From CAVROP01 sp050008495 (lineage in GTDB: Bacteria > Acidobacteriota > Terriglobia > UBA7540), in the NCBI GenBank assembly GCA_050008495.1, contig JBEKMN010000011.1, forward strand, positions 1-64,000: 64,000 bases of DNA. Reading direction: 5' to 3'. The notes under the pieces are model-generated. The model saw nothing but the letters and a program-made list of their open reading frames with translations. It made no database searches and was not told the origin of the DNA. Made by a program: the position numbers and the translations under genes. Shown piece by piece: positions 32,590 to 42,021 of this stretch; position 1 is the stretch's first letter; each line of letters begins with the position of its first letter.

Positions 32590-34344
32590 TCACCGAATTC
32601 CCCGCCCCTCTTCGACGACGATGAACTGGTCGGCATCGACGCCCGGCAAGCGCTCGATGTGCCCGCTCGGCCAGCGCACTTCAATCTGATCGACACCTTT
32701 CGCCTGCCCGAGGCCAAAGTGCTGCCGCAGATCGCTCTGCGAAATATAGCTCGAACCGCTAAGAACCTCCCGCACCTGGCGGCGCCCGCCAGCGGTGACT
32801 GCGACGCGGGCGCCGATGGCGGACCGGTTCGAGCGCGTGCCCAGCAGCTTGACGCTCAGCCAGTGATGGCCGCTGCGGTTTTGGTTGAGCAGCAGCGAAG
32901 GCGGTTCACTCATGTTCAGAATCAGGACGTCAACATTGCCGTCGTTGTTGAAGTCGCCGAAGGCGCAACCCCGGCTCGAGTGCGGCTCGAGCACGGGCGC
33001 CCCGCTCAGATCCGACACCTCTTCAAAAGACCCATTGCCCAGGTTTCGGTACACCACCCGGGGCGTTTTGAATTTGTACTCCGGATTGACTTTCTCGACT
33101 TCGGGATACACGGTGCCGGTGACGTGAAAGATGTCCAGCCAGCCGTCGTTGTCGAAGTCCGCAAAGTCCACACCCCAGCAGACGTATTTTGTGTTCACCG
33201 CCAGGCCGGCGGCAGAGGTAACGTCGTCGAAAAACTCGCCCAAGGAATTCCGGTAAAGGATGGGCGTGTCGCTGCTGAAGTGGGGGAGGAACAAATCCAG
33301 AAAGCCGTCGCCGTCGTAGTCGCCGACTCCCACTCCCATGTTGGCCTCTTCCTGCCCGTCGCCGCTGACGGCGCATCCGGCCTCCATACCCACTTCGGTA
33401 AACGTGCCGTCGCGGTTGTTCCGGTAGAGGAGATTAGGGGTCGAGTCGCAAGCAACGAACAGGTCGGGCCAGCCATCGTTGTTGTAGTCGAACGCCACCG
33501 CCGTCAGGCCGAAGCGGCGGCCCGCCTTCAGGATACCCGCCTTGGCGCTCACGTCCGTGAATGTCCCGTTGCCGTTGTTGTGATAAAGCGTGCAGGTCTC
33601 TTGCTGGAGTCCCAACGGGCCGCAATTGACAGGTACGTCCAGATACTTGCAGTACCGGCTGGAACCACCTACCGGCGTTTTCGCCAAGTCCATATCGATG
33701 TAACGGCTCACGAACAGGTCCAGGAAGCCGTCGCGGTCGTAATCCACGAAAGTGCAGCCGCTTCCAAAGCGAGTCCCGGACTCCCGCAGACCGGCCTTTC
33801 CGGTGACATCCGTGAACGTGCCATCGCCGTTGTTGTGGTAGAGGGCGTTCCGGCCGTAGTAGGTGAGGAATAGATCATCGTGGCCGTCGTTGTCGTAGTC
33901 GCCGACACAAACTCCATAGCACCACCCCGTTCGAGTGAGCCCCGCTTTCTCGGTAACGTCGGTGAAGGTGCCGTCGCGGTTATTGTGGTAGAGGCGGTTG
34001 GTAGGCTCCTGGCCGGGTGGAAACCCTTCCAAGCGAGTGCCGCTGGGGACAAGGACGTCCAGCCATCCGTCGTGATCGTAGTCGTAAAAGGCAATGCCGG
34101 GCCCGTTCGCTTCCACGATGTAGCGCTTGACGTATTCTTCGCCGTAAACAGTTGGAAAAGTTAAGCCGGCCCGCGGAGCAATATCCGTAAACGTGACCGG
34201 CCATGGCCTGCCCGAAAATTTCGGGCGTGGGGCAGGCCGGATGCCGCGCGACGCCATTCCTTGGCCACTCAGGCGTGCGCCCGCGGCACCGATCAACCCA
34301 GAGGCGGCTGCAGATCGAAGAAATGCCCTGCGGGTAATGTACAT
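32590..34344 (-). CDS. Tat-exported CRTAC1/ASPIC-UnbV propeller protein
   Basis: A 584-residue protein beginning with a twin-arginine-type signal (MYITRRAFLRSAAASGLIGAAG). Many FG-GAP blades carry DxDxDG-type calcium loops (DYDHDGWLDVLV, DYDNDGHDDLFL, DYDRDGFLDLFV, DYDGDGFLDLFL, DFDNDGWLDIF), and the C-terminal ASPIC/UnbV domain is present (GTRSNRSAIGARVAV, IEVRWPSGHIERL). It is a paralogue of 20234-22024, which has a Sec-type leader instead. Only 20 bp separate it from the upstream TPR gene, so the two are co-transcribed. Confidence 0.9.
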   Translation of the reverse strand: MYITRRAFLRSAAASGLIGAAGARLSGQGMASRGIRPAPRPKFSGRPWPVTFTDIAPRAGLTFPTVYGEEYVKRYIVEANGPGIAFYDYDHDGWLDVLVPSGTRLEGFPPGQEPTNRLYHNNRDGTFTDVTEKAGLTRTGWCYGVCVGDYDNDGHDDLFLTYYGRNALYHNNGDGTFTDVTGKAGLRESGTRFGSGCTFVDYDRDGFLDLFVSRYIDMDLAKTPVGGSSRYCKYLDVPVNCGPLGLQQETCTLYHNNGNGTFTDVSAKAGILKAGRRFGLTAVAFDYNNDGWPDLFVACDSTPNLLYRNNRDGTFTEVGMEAGCAVSGDGQEEANMGVGVGDYDGDGFLDLFLPHFSSDTPILYRNSLGEFFDDVTSAAGLAVNTKYVCWGVDFADFDNDGWLDIFHVTGTVYPEVEKVNPEYKFKTPRVVYRNLGNGSFEEVSDLSGAPVLEPHSSRGCAFGDFNNDGNVDVLILNMSEPPSLLLNQNRSGHHWLSVKLLGTRSNRSAIGARVAVTAGGRRQVREVLSGSSYISQSDLRQHFGLGQAKGVDQIEVRWPSGHIERLPGVDADQFIVVEEGRGIR

Positions 34345-34364
34345 CTGGTTCCCAATAGAAGCTG

Positions 34365-35624
34365 TTACTCTGGCGGCGCGTCGGTCTGGGGCTGGGCGAT
34401 ATTGCCGAGAATGCCGGTGCGAATTCGTTGGCTGCGGCGGCGCACGTCGTCGTGAATCTCTCGATACGCAGCAAGCTCTTTCGCCGCTTCCTGGCCGCGT
34501 CCCAGGCGGCGATAGGCGAAAGATAGCTGGTAGTGAGCATTGGCGTCGGCGGGCTCGAATTTCACCGCCCGCTCCAGCGGCGCCACGGCTTCCTCAGGCC
34601 TCCCCGCAGAAACCAGCGACTTGCCCAGGCCTATGAGCGCATCCGCAAACTGAGGGTCGCCGCTTAATGCACGGGTGAAATGCTCGATGGCTTCATCCCA
34701 CTGCCGGGCCTGGCGCGCCATTTCGCCCAGTTCGTACTCGGCTCCCGCGCTGCGGGGATGGAGTTTTAGCTCTTCTTCAAACTCCCGCCGCGCTGCGTCC
34801 AGAGTGTTGGAGCCACGCTCACCCGCCAGTAACAGCTCTCCAAGCTGGTAATGAACACCGCCCAAGGCCGGGTTGAGCGCCAACACCTTGCGGTACTCTT
34901 CGGCAGCCTCATTGAGCTTTCCCTGGATGACCAAAACCTCCGCGTTGAGCTGGTGTGCCTGGAAGGACTCGGGTGCGACCGTGAGAAGCCGCTGTGAAGC
35001 TTGCGTTGAAAGATCGGAGTAGACGTGGCTGCTCAGGTAGAGCAGGTCAGGGTCATCGGGAAAGTCCCTGTTCAACTGACGAACCAAGTCGACGGCCCGT
35101 CCCGCATCGTTCGCAAACATGGCGCAGCGTAGAGCCTGAGTGCCCATCAGGCGCTTCAGTTGGGTGTCCGGGGCGCGCGCGTAGTCCTTTTCAAGGTAGG
35201 GCATCGCCTCTTTGCAGCGGTCGCTCTGTGCCAGGCTCAGGCCGAGAAAGAAGTGAGCATTGAGCAATGCCGGTTTCAGCTTCAGCGCCTCGCGGGCCTG
35301 CTCCGCAGCATCCTCGAAGCGCCCTACCGAATAGTAAGCGCTCGCCAGGTTGGCATGAATCTCGCCGATCTTCGGCGCAATCCTCTCGAGCTTTTGAAGA
35401 CTCTCGATGGCTCTTGGGTAGTCGTGCTTGCGCAACGCCTCCTCGGCTTCGGCGGCGATTCGAGCGTTATCCTCCTCACCGCCCGCGGATACCTGAGCGC
35501 GCCCTGGGCTGCGCGCAAGGGCAAGCACCACAAGAACGTAAAGCACGGACTCGATCAATCCGGAATGACCTGAGGCGGCGCCCTTCACGCTCTTCTGCCG
35601 CACCCTCCGACTTGCCAACATCAC
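34365..35624 (-). CDS. TPR-repeat protein
   Basis: A 419-residue protein with an N-terminal hydrophobic segment (IESVLYVLVVLALARSPGRAQ) and about ten TPR-like units (PRAIESLQKLERIAPKIG, AEEYRKVLALNPALGGVHYQ, DEAIEHFTRALSGDPQFA). It is first in the TPR-CRTAC1-TPR unit on the minus strand. The repeated pairing of TPR and CRTAC1 genes, also at 18.8-22.0 kb, suggests that the products form a complex at the cell surface or in the periplasm. Confidence 0.83.
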   Translation of the reverse strand: MMLASRRVRQKSVKGAASGHSGLIESVLYVLVVLALARSPGRAQVSAGGEEDNARIAAEAEEALRKHDYPRAIESLQKLERIAPKIGEIHANLASAYYSVGRFEDAAEQAREALKLKPALLNAHFFLGLSLAQSDRCKEAMPYLEKDYARAPDTQLKRLMGTQALRCAMFANDAGRAVDLVRQLNRDFPDDPDLLYLSSHVYSDLSTQASQRLLTVAPESFQAHQLNAEVLVIQGKLNEAAEEYRKVLALNPALGGVHYQLGELLLAGERGSNTLDAARREFEEELKLHPRSAGAEYELGEMARQARQWDEAIEHFTRALSGDPQFADALIGLGKSLVSAGRPEEAVAPLERAVKFEPADANAHYQLSFAYRRLGRGQEAAKELAAYREIHDDVRRRSQRIRTGILGNIAQPQTDAPPE

Positions 35625-35665
35625 TCCTCCACTTCTCAGTATAGGATCGAAAAGCGGAACTCGCC

Positions 35666-35718
35666 GCTTTGTTTGCGATCTTTGCGCACTTTGCGTCTTT
35701 GCGCGAAGCCGTTTCTTT
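35666..35718. repeat. CTTTGCGTCTTTGCGC-type repeat
   Basis: TTTGCGATCTTTGCGCACTT and GCGTCTTTGCGCGAAGCCG form a low-complexity repeat resembling 44603-44646. It lies between the GH2 stop and the TPR start. Confidence 0.5.
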
Positions 35719-35745
35719 CCTCTACAGACCTGTCCGCGTCAGAGG

Positions 35746-38247
35746 TTACGCAACGGCAGGCCGGAGCGCTGCCTTCACGCTCGCGAGGGCCGCCGTCGCC
35801 GGCTCCAGCCCCGCCGAAGTAGCTTCCAACCGGATTTCGCCGGGCTCCTTTTGAGACTGCACGATGACCATGCACAGCCCGTTAAAGGCCCGGCGTTTCT
35901 GGGCCTTATCCGGCTCATGGCTGCTCGGGTCCCCGTTACCCACACCGATGATTCTTCCGCTGCCCGAAACATGAAACAGGATCTCGTTGTCGGCAACGGG
36001 AACCAGGCGGCCCTGGCTATCCAGCACCTGCACCTCGACCAGCGAAACGTCTTCGCCGTCCGCCTCGATCTGCGGCCGGTCCGGCCGCAGGAGTATCTTC
36101 GCCGGCCCGCCCGTCGTCTGGCGCTTATCCGCCAATACTTGCTGGCCGCCTCTGTAGCCCCGGGCTTCAATCGTGCCGGGCTTGTACGGCACCTTCCACT
36201 CGACGTGCGAATTGCGGGCCACTTCCTTCGTTCCAAGACTCCTGCCGTTCAAGAACAGTTCGACTTTCTCGAGGTTACTGTGGCACCAGACGTCGATTTC
36301 CTGGCCCTCTTTGCCGGGCCAATTCCAGTGCGGGAACAAGCGCAGAACCGGCTTGTCGCTCCACCACGCCTGATAGTAATAGAACTCGTCCTTCGGGAAA
36401 CCGCACATATCCAGGATCCCAAAATGGGAGTTGATGCAGGGCCACTCGTACGGCGTGGGTTCGCCCCGATAGTCAAAGCCGGTCCAGACGAATCCGCCCG
36501 ACAAGAAGCGCCGCTCGGCGTAAATCTTCCACCACACCTCCGCCGTTTCCGCCCACTCGGGATGATTCACATCATAGGCGCTGACATACCCTTGCTCCTT
36601 GTCGTTCACGTAGATGCCGCGCGTCGAGACGGTGCTGCCGGTTTCCGTACCGATCGTCGGCTGCTTGGGAAATCGCTGATGAAACGCGTCGATCTCCGGG
36701 CCGTGCTTGTAATTGAAGCCCTGGACGTCCACCACCCCGGAGACGCCTTCGCCCCATCCGTCGTCCATGGCGGTAGTGACCGGGCGGCTCGGGTCGAGCC
36801 GGCGGGCCAGCCGCTTCATGGTGCTGACAATGCGCGCTCCACGGTCAGTGCCCTGCAACGGTTCCTCGTTGGCGAGCGACCAGATAATCACGCTCGGGTG
36901 GTTGCGGTCGCGGCGGATCATTCTCTCCAAATCGCCCAGGGCCTCCGCGTCCGACGACATTCTCCGCGTCTCGTCCATCACCAGCATCCCAAGCTGATCG
37001 CAGGCATCCAGCAGCTCCGGCGTAGGTGGATTGTGCGAGGTCCTGTAGCCATTCACGCCCATCTCTTTCAGCTTCTCGATGCGGTAGTACTGAATGCGGT
37101 CGGGCAGCGCAGAACCCACGCCGGCGTGGTCCTGATGGTTGCACGTTCCTTTAATCTTCACCGGCTTGCCATTCAGGAAAAATCCCTCGTCAGGGTCGAA
37201 TTTAATCGTGCGGATGCCGAACGGAGTAGCGGATATGTCCGCGGTTGCCCCGCTATTCGCGTCCTGGAGAGTGCTCAATAACTGGTACAGATTCGGCTCC
37301 TCCAGCGACCAGAAGAGTGGATGCTCGACCGTAGTCTCGGCCGAGAGCATTAAGCTCGTCCCTGGATCGAGCCACATGGACTGCGTTTCCGCCCTGGCCA
37401 CGACCTCACCCTTCTTGTCCACAATGCGTGAGACAAGATTGATCGTTCTCCTATTCGTACCCTGGTTTTCAACCTCCGTACTGATCAGGAGTCTCGCCAC
37501 CGCGCCCTCAACTCGCGGCTGCACAAAGGCTCCCCACTGCACGATGTGGAGCGGATCGGTCTTGGTGAGCCAAACGTGGCGATAAATTCCTGCCCCCTCG
37601 TAGAACCATCCTTCTCCCTGGGTCGCGTCGACGCGGACGATCAAGATGTTCTTGGTCCCGTAATCGAGGAAGTCAGTCACATCATAGCTGAACGGAGCGT
37701 ATCCGCTCATGCTCCGCCCTATGAACTGGCCGTTCAGGATCACTGTGCAGTCTCGGAAGACGCCGTCAAACTCGATGCGCAACCGCTTGCCGAGGTCGCT
37801 CGAGGGGATCTCGAATACGCGCCGGTACCAGCCGATGCTCGTTGCCGGGTAATTCCGATCCAGCGGTTTGAAGCCGTGATTAACCAGGCCAGGGTCATTC
37901 TGGAAATCCAACTCGACCGCCCAGTCGTGCGGCAGGTCAACGGCGCGCCACTTGCTTTCGTCGAACTTGCCCTGCAGGGACTCGACGAGGTCCCCGGTCT
38001 TGGAAAATATCCCGTCGCCATCGAAGCCGAAGTCTTGCGCCGGATCGCAAGCGTGCCCGAGATGGAAGCGCCATCCAAAATCCATCAAAAGCCGTTCGCG
38101 GGGGCTGGCGTTTTCCGGCGGCGGGAGCGCCGGACTGGAACCGGTGACCGCCGCGACGGTGACCGGGATAGCCGCAGCCGCACTTGTCAAACCCGCTGAA
38201 ACCGCCACGCCGCTCTTCAATACCTCACGCCTTGTCCATTTGCGCAT
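35746..38247 (-). CDS. Tat-exported GH2-family glycoside hydrolase (beta-galactosidase-like)
   Basis: An 833-residue enzyme with a Tat signal (KWTRREVLKSGVAVSAGL), a jelly-roll sugar-binding domain (about 50-240), an immunoglobulin-like domain, a TIM barrel with acid/base E461 (WSLANEEP) and nucleophile E535 (IGTETGS), and C-terminal Ig-like domains including a DUF4982-like part. Retaining GH2 enzymes release beta-linked galactose, glucuronate or mannose; the specificity is open. GGAGGTGGAG precedes ATG 38247, so the longer frame upstream is not used. It neighbours a second large glycosidase-like gene on the same strand. Confidence 0.9.
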   Translation of the reverse strand: MRKWTRREVLKSGVAVSAGLTSAAAAIPVTVAAVTGSSPALPPPENASPRERLLMDFGWRFHLGHACDPAQDFGFDGDGIFSKTGDLVESLQGKFDESKWRAVDLPHDWAVELDFQNDPGLVNHGFKPLDRNYPATSIGWYRRVFEIPSSDLGKRLRIEFDGVFRDCTVILNGQFIGRSMSGYAPFSYDVTDFLDYGTKNILIVRVDATQGEGWFYEGAGIYRHVWLTKTDPLHIVQWGAFVQPRVEGAVARLLISTEVENQGTNRRTINLVSRIVDKKGEVVARAETQSMWLDPGTSLMLSAETTVEHPLFWSLEEPNLYQLLSTLQDANSGATADISATPFGIRTIKFDPDEGFFLNGKPVKIKGTCNHQDHAGVGSALPDRIQYYRIEKLKEMGVNGYRTSHNPPTPELLDACDQLGMLVMDETRRMSSDAEALGDLERMIRRDRNHPSVIIWSLANEEPLQGTDRGARIVSTMKRLARRLDPSRPVTTAMDDGWGEGVSGVVDVQGFNYKHGPEIDAFHQRFPKQPTIGTETGSTVSTRGIYVNDKEQGYVSAYDVNHPEWAETAEVWWKIYAERRFLSGGFVWTGFDYRGEPTPYEWPCINSHFGILDMCGFPKDEFYYYQAWWSDKPVLRLFPHWNWPGKEGQEIDVWCHSNLEKVELFLNGRSLGTKEVARNSHVEWKVPYKPGTIEARGYRGGQQVLADKRQTTGGPAKILLRPDRPQIEADGEDVSLVEVQVLDSQGRLVPVADNEILFHVSGSGRIIGVGNGDPSSHEPDKAQKRRAFNGLCMVIVQSQKEPGEIRLEATSAGLEPATAALASVKAALRPAVA

Positions 38248-38330
38248 CGCTCCACCTCCAACGTCCACGCAGCGCTGACCTTCAGGCCAGCACCCGAGTC
38301 CGGCGGCGAGTATTATACGCCGCAACCGAC

Positions 38331-38392
38331 GATTTCAAATGGCAAATGGCAAAGAGCAAAATTCAAATGGTTGTCTATTTGCCATTTGAATC
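38331..38392. repeat. ATTTCAAATGGCAAAT inverted repeat
   Basis: GATTTCAAATGGCAAATGGC at 38331 pairs with ATTTGCCATTTGAATC ending at 38392. A relative is seen near 18771-18820 (ATTCAAATGGC, ATTTGAAATTGG). It lies 20 bp beyond the stop codon of the large glycosidase-like gene. Confidence 0.75.
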
Positions 38393-38412
38393 GAATTTCG
38401 ATCAGAGGGCCG

Positions 38413-41400
38413 TCAGAATCGCACCTCGATATCCATAGGCTCTTTCCGTAAGGGCACCTGGATGCGCCCCTGCCGCGCATCGAAGTCCGGCCAAGACCGT
38501 CCATCGATCTCCACGGACTTCAGCGCTTGTCCCTGCGGCGTTCGCACCACCAGCCAAGCCGTCTTGTACGGGCTCCTGGTCGGCAGGTGGACATTGATGC
38601 TGACGCCGTTCTTCTTCCCCTCCATGCGGTAGCTCACCGGACCAAAATAGCTGGCAAGGTTTCGCACCTCGATCTTCTGACCCGCGTCCAGCCACCGCCT
38701 CGGCGTGCCGGCCGCCAGCCACAATGCGTCGGAGTCCTCACGCACCAACAAGTCCCTGAGCCGATTGACGAACTTCGCCTCATCAGGAACCTTGTAAAAC
38801 GGGCCGCTCGGTGATTGCCACTGGCGAAACTCTTCGGTGAATACATTCACACTCGGGTAATAACAGGCAACGAAATCGTTATAAAGGTTACGGATGGCGG
38901 CGGGGATTTCATTGCGCCGGAGATAAACCAGAATGGGGTTCTGAAGGTTGGCCTGAAATACCATGCCGCCCCGGCTGAACCAATACTTATCGTCTACCCA
39001 GCCGTGCACAAACAGCCCCAGCGAAGTGGACATCGTCGCGTTATCCTCCCAGTCATCCAGAACTGCGTTCGCAAAAGGCCCGTCCGGCGGCACAATGCCC
39101 ATGGAGATCAAAATCATCGCTCCATACAGCACTTCGCGCGTCGCCGAAAGCCGGTAAGTGGGCAAAACTTTCTGCGGATAACGCGAATAGTACGCCACGC
39201 GTAGAGGCCCGAAAAGCCGGATGCGTTGATAGGGCCGCGTGGGCGCATAGGGGACGTAGGTGTTATCGCGCAACCGCACCACAGGTGAAATCTGAGAAGC
39301 GCGTGTTACCGCCGCGCGCAAATCCTGCGCGTAGGAGGCGGCCTCTTGCACATAATGGGACGCGGCGGAATCGCCGATTTCAGCCAGCGCCTCCCCCAAG
39401 CGTGTCGCGCCTGCCGAGGCGAAGGCGTTCACGGAAAACCAGTGCCCCCAGTCGTCGTTGTCTTCCAGGTGTCCGGCGGGAAGCAATCCGTGCTCCGGGA
39501 CGGGTTCTCCGCGATCCGTAAGCTTGGTGTACGCCCGCTCTGCGAATACCCAATCGGCCGCCCGTTTCATGCTGGGGGCGACGCGGCGCAGCCACTCTTT
39601 GTCGCGCGTGAAGAAGTAATGTTCACCCAGCGCCCAAAGCACGACGCCGTGGTCGAGGTTGTACTCGGCAGCCGTGTAGTCGTAGTCCTGATCGACGCGC
39701 GCACCGTGGTAAACGTCGCGCTGATCTCCCGGATACGTGCCCGCAAAAGGTTTCGATCCCTGTAAGCGCACAAACGTCTCGAGATACTCTGCAGCGAGGG
39801 CGTGGTTCCCCAAGGCATCAAGCATGACGCACTGAAATGCCGCCTCGTTGTCAAAAACCCGGTAGCCATAACTCGCGGCCGGCACCATATAAAGGCCGCT
39901 CTTCGGATCTTTCGTGGCGCTGATGCGAATATGCGGAATGACGGCCCGGGCAAAATCCATGAAGTGCTTTTCCGGCACGCTGAAGGGAATCGAGTTGGCC
40001 GTAGCGGCGCGCCAATAGTTCAACACCTTGGCTCGTTCTTGGTCGAACTCTAAGCCGGCCAGGCGGGCGCGCTCTTGCGGTGAGAGCCGGGGAATGAAGG
40101 GGAGGGAGAAAAAGATGGTTTGGGACTCCCCTGCCCGCAGTGGGACTGCCACATGAATCCCCGGCAGTGTCTTCGCACCCTCGTTAAGTCTGGCGACAGC
40201 AGACTTCGCCGAATCCGGCAAACGAACTCGCGCACGAACCAGGTCCCCGCCCGCCGCCACCAGTTCTCCATTGCGAAAAGAAAGCTCCTCGGCAGGGTCC
40301 AGTGCGAGCCACAAGTGAGCAGCGGTTGCTGCGCCGCCGGGATTCTCCACTTTGACCTTCAACATCAGGACCGCGGGTGTCTGTTCGTTGCGTTGCGGAT
40401 CGTCCGGCCCCAGCGGCCCGGAAAGCAGTGTAGCAAAACCCTCTTCGGTATAATTCAACTTGTCTTTTGTCCAGCGAGCCGTGGCGAGGGGAAGATAATT
40501 CTCCAGCACCGTGAGTGTCGAATCCTTGGCGGCGGGGCGAAAGTCAGGAGTCGCACCCGTGCCGAGGCGCCAGGAGATGCGGTCACCGTTCCATTCCAGG
40601 CGCGTCAATTCCCTCCCCATGGCTTTCGTCTCGGACTTACTGATGGCGATATTGCCTCCCCACTCGAACGCAAACTTCTGCCAACTCGCGTCGGCGGCCA
40701 TCGGCAGGTACAGTCGCCCACCCTGTCGCTCGACCGGATCGAGGGCGGGAATTTCTTTTGACGCTCTTTCGTAAGTCTGCTCGGGCTCGATCGCCAACTT
40801 TTCGCGAATCTTCTCGCCGTGCCTCACCATCAAGGGGGAAAACTCGCGCGGGTCGGAGGCCAGGGTCACACAAGCCTTAAAATCCGGAACGTACACCGGC
40901 CCTTTCTGCACGTCCGGCACCGCAAAGGAAAACGTGCGCTCTGCCGCGTCCACAGTCACGATCGTCGTATCGTCCGATCCGGGAAGATCCGGCTGCGCGG
41001 CCGCCAAGTTCACCAACAGGCCCTTCGCAGGTCCGCGTGTTGTAAGGTGGAATTGATCTCCCGCCGCCGTGTCCCCGGCTGCGGCATTCCACACTCGCAC
41101 CGCTTCGAGCCGGCCGTTGTAGATCCGCACTTTCCCGTCCCAGGTGCGTTCCACGGTCTCGCCAATTCCTAATTGGAGCCGCAACTCCACAGGCTTCTCT
41201 TGGGACCCCGTGAGGACCTCCACCTTCTCCAACTGGGGATTCGAGGCAAACACCAAGCGGATTTTGAGCGTCCGCCGGTAGGTCAAGCCGGGCAGGTTGC
41301 CGGCCCTGGGATTTTCGGCTGCGGAAAGCGGCAGAAAGGTGTAACTGCAAATCGCTCCCTGGCAGTCCATTTTCGTTGCAGCCTTCAGCCACCGCCCTTG

Positions 41401-41769
41401 CCAGGGATCGTCGACAGGGTCTTCGATGGTGGGCATCTCCGGAGGGGGATACGGCCAGTTGCGGAACCAGTACTCCGCCGTGGCAGGCTGGACTTCCTGG
41501 CCGGCGCGAAATTGAACGCGCAGTTCCTTAATATCGCGCTCCTCAGCCCATTGCAGGCCGTAGACGTAGCGGCCATCTGCCGACTCCTCCGCTTCACCTC
41601 CTGCCTGTTCGGCCTCTCGGTAGTCGAACTCGAGCGGCGAAGTGTGCCGATCCGTCATGCAGCAGCGGCGAGCGAAAGGAGCGATATCGAAGTCGGTTGC
41701 GGAGGCGCGAACGCCCGGCCCGAGACTGGTGATGATCCAGCATGCGGCCAGCAACCAGGTACGCTTCAT
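38413..41769 (-). CDS. Large secreted alpha/alpha-barrel glycosidase-like protein
   Basis: An 1118-residue exported protein with a signal peptide (WLLAACWIITSLGPGVRA). The N-terminal half is beta-rich. The region from about 590 to 930 has an (alpha/alpha)6-hairpin look, with MLDALGNHALAAEYLETF, WALGEHYFFTRDKEWLRRV and PEHGLLPAGHLEDNDDWGHWF, as in GH78/GH63/GH95-type enzymes; the Glu/Asp-rich LEDNDDWGHWF may be catalytic. The C-terminus is a small beta-domain. GAGGAG precedes the ATG. Its place beside a GH2 gene fits plant or microbial polysaccharide breakdown; family and substrate are not assignable by eye. Confidence 0.72.
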   Translation of the reverse strand: MKRTWLLAACWIITSLGPGVRASATDFDIAPFARRCCMTDRHTSPLEFDYREAEQAGGEAEESADGRYVYGLQWAEERDIKELRVQFRAGQEVQPATAEYWFRNWPYPPPEMPTIEDPVDDPWQGRWLKAATKMDCQGAICSYTFLPLSAAENPRAGNLPGLTYRRTLKIRLVFASNPQLEKVEVLTGSQEKPVELRLQLGIGETVERTWDGKVRIYNGRLEAVRVWNAAAGDTAAGDQFHLTTRGPAKGLLVNLAAAQPDLPGSDDTTIVTVDAAERTFSFAVPDVQKGPVYVPDFKACVTLASDPREFSPLMVRHGEKIREKLAIEPEQTYERASKEIPALDPVERQGGRLYLPMAADASWQKFAFEWGGNIAISKSETKAMGRELTRLEWNGDRISWRLGTGATPDFRPAAKDSTLTVLENYLPLATARWTKDKLNYTEEGFATLLSGPLGPDDPQRNEQTPAVLMLKVKVENPGGAATAAHLWLALDPAEELSFRNGELVAAGGDLVRARVRLPDSAKSAVARLNEGAKTLPGIHVAVPLRAGESQTIFFSLPFIPRLSPQERARLAGLEFDQERAKVLNYWRAATANSIPFSVPEKHFMDFARAVIPHIRISATKDPKSGLYMVPAASYGYRVFDNEAAFQCVMLDALGNHALAAEYLETFVRLQGSKPFAGTYPGDQRDVYHGARVDQDYDYTAAEYNLDHGVVLWALGEHYFFTRDKEWLRRVAPSMKRAADWVFAERAYTKLTDRGEPVPEHGLLPAGHLEDNDDWGHWFSVNAFASAGATRLGEALAEIGDSAASHYVQEAASYAQDLRAAVTRASQISPVVRLRDNTYVPYAPTRPYQRIRLFGPLRVAYYSRYPQKVLPTYRLSATREVLYGAMILISMGIVPPDGPFANAVLDDWEDNATMSTSLGLFVHGWVDDKYWFSRGGMVFQANLQNPILVYLRRNEIPAAIRNLYNDFVACYYPSVNVFTEEFRQWQSPSGPFYKVPDEAKFVNRLRDLLVREDSDALWLAAGTPRRWLDAGQKIEVRNLASYFGPVSYRMEGKKNGVSINVHLPTRSPYKTAWLVVRTPQGQALKSVEIDGRSWPDFDARQGRIQVPLRKEPMDIEVRF

Positions 41770-41894
41770 CGTATTCTCCTCCCCCCCGGATACCCCCCTT
41801 TGCGGCTCGCTTATTCTACATGGGTTTCAAATCTGGAATCCGGAATCCGCCATCAGAAACTGCCGCGAGGTGCGCGTGGAGTGCCGAAGGCTAT

Positions 41895-42013
41895 GGAGTG
41901 CGGCAGCTTGCTGCCGCTTTCTTCCGCCGAGCTTGCTCGGCGGACTCTACGACTCGGGAACCCACGTCCAGCAAGCTGGCCGTGGAAAAGCGGCAGCAAG
42001 CTGCCGCACTCCA
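41895..42013. repeat. GGAGTGCGGC-family inverted repeat
   Basis: GGAGTGCGGCAGCTTGCTGC and GCAGCAAGCTGCCGCACTCC are perfect complements about 75 bp apart, each arm being a small palindrome (GCAGCTTGCTGC). The family also occurs at 4876-5022. It ends 9 bp from the ferrochelatase stop codon. Confidence 0.88.
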
Positions 42014-42021
42014 AAGCTTCG

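Noticed and set aside
35851..37281. 476-codon open frame antisense to the GH2 gene
   Set aside because: Shadow frame of a gene with intact catalytic residues; its translation has no family resemblance.
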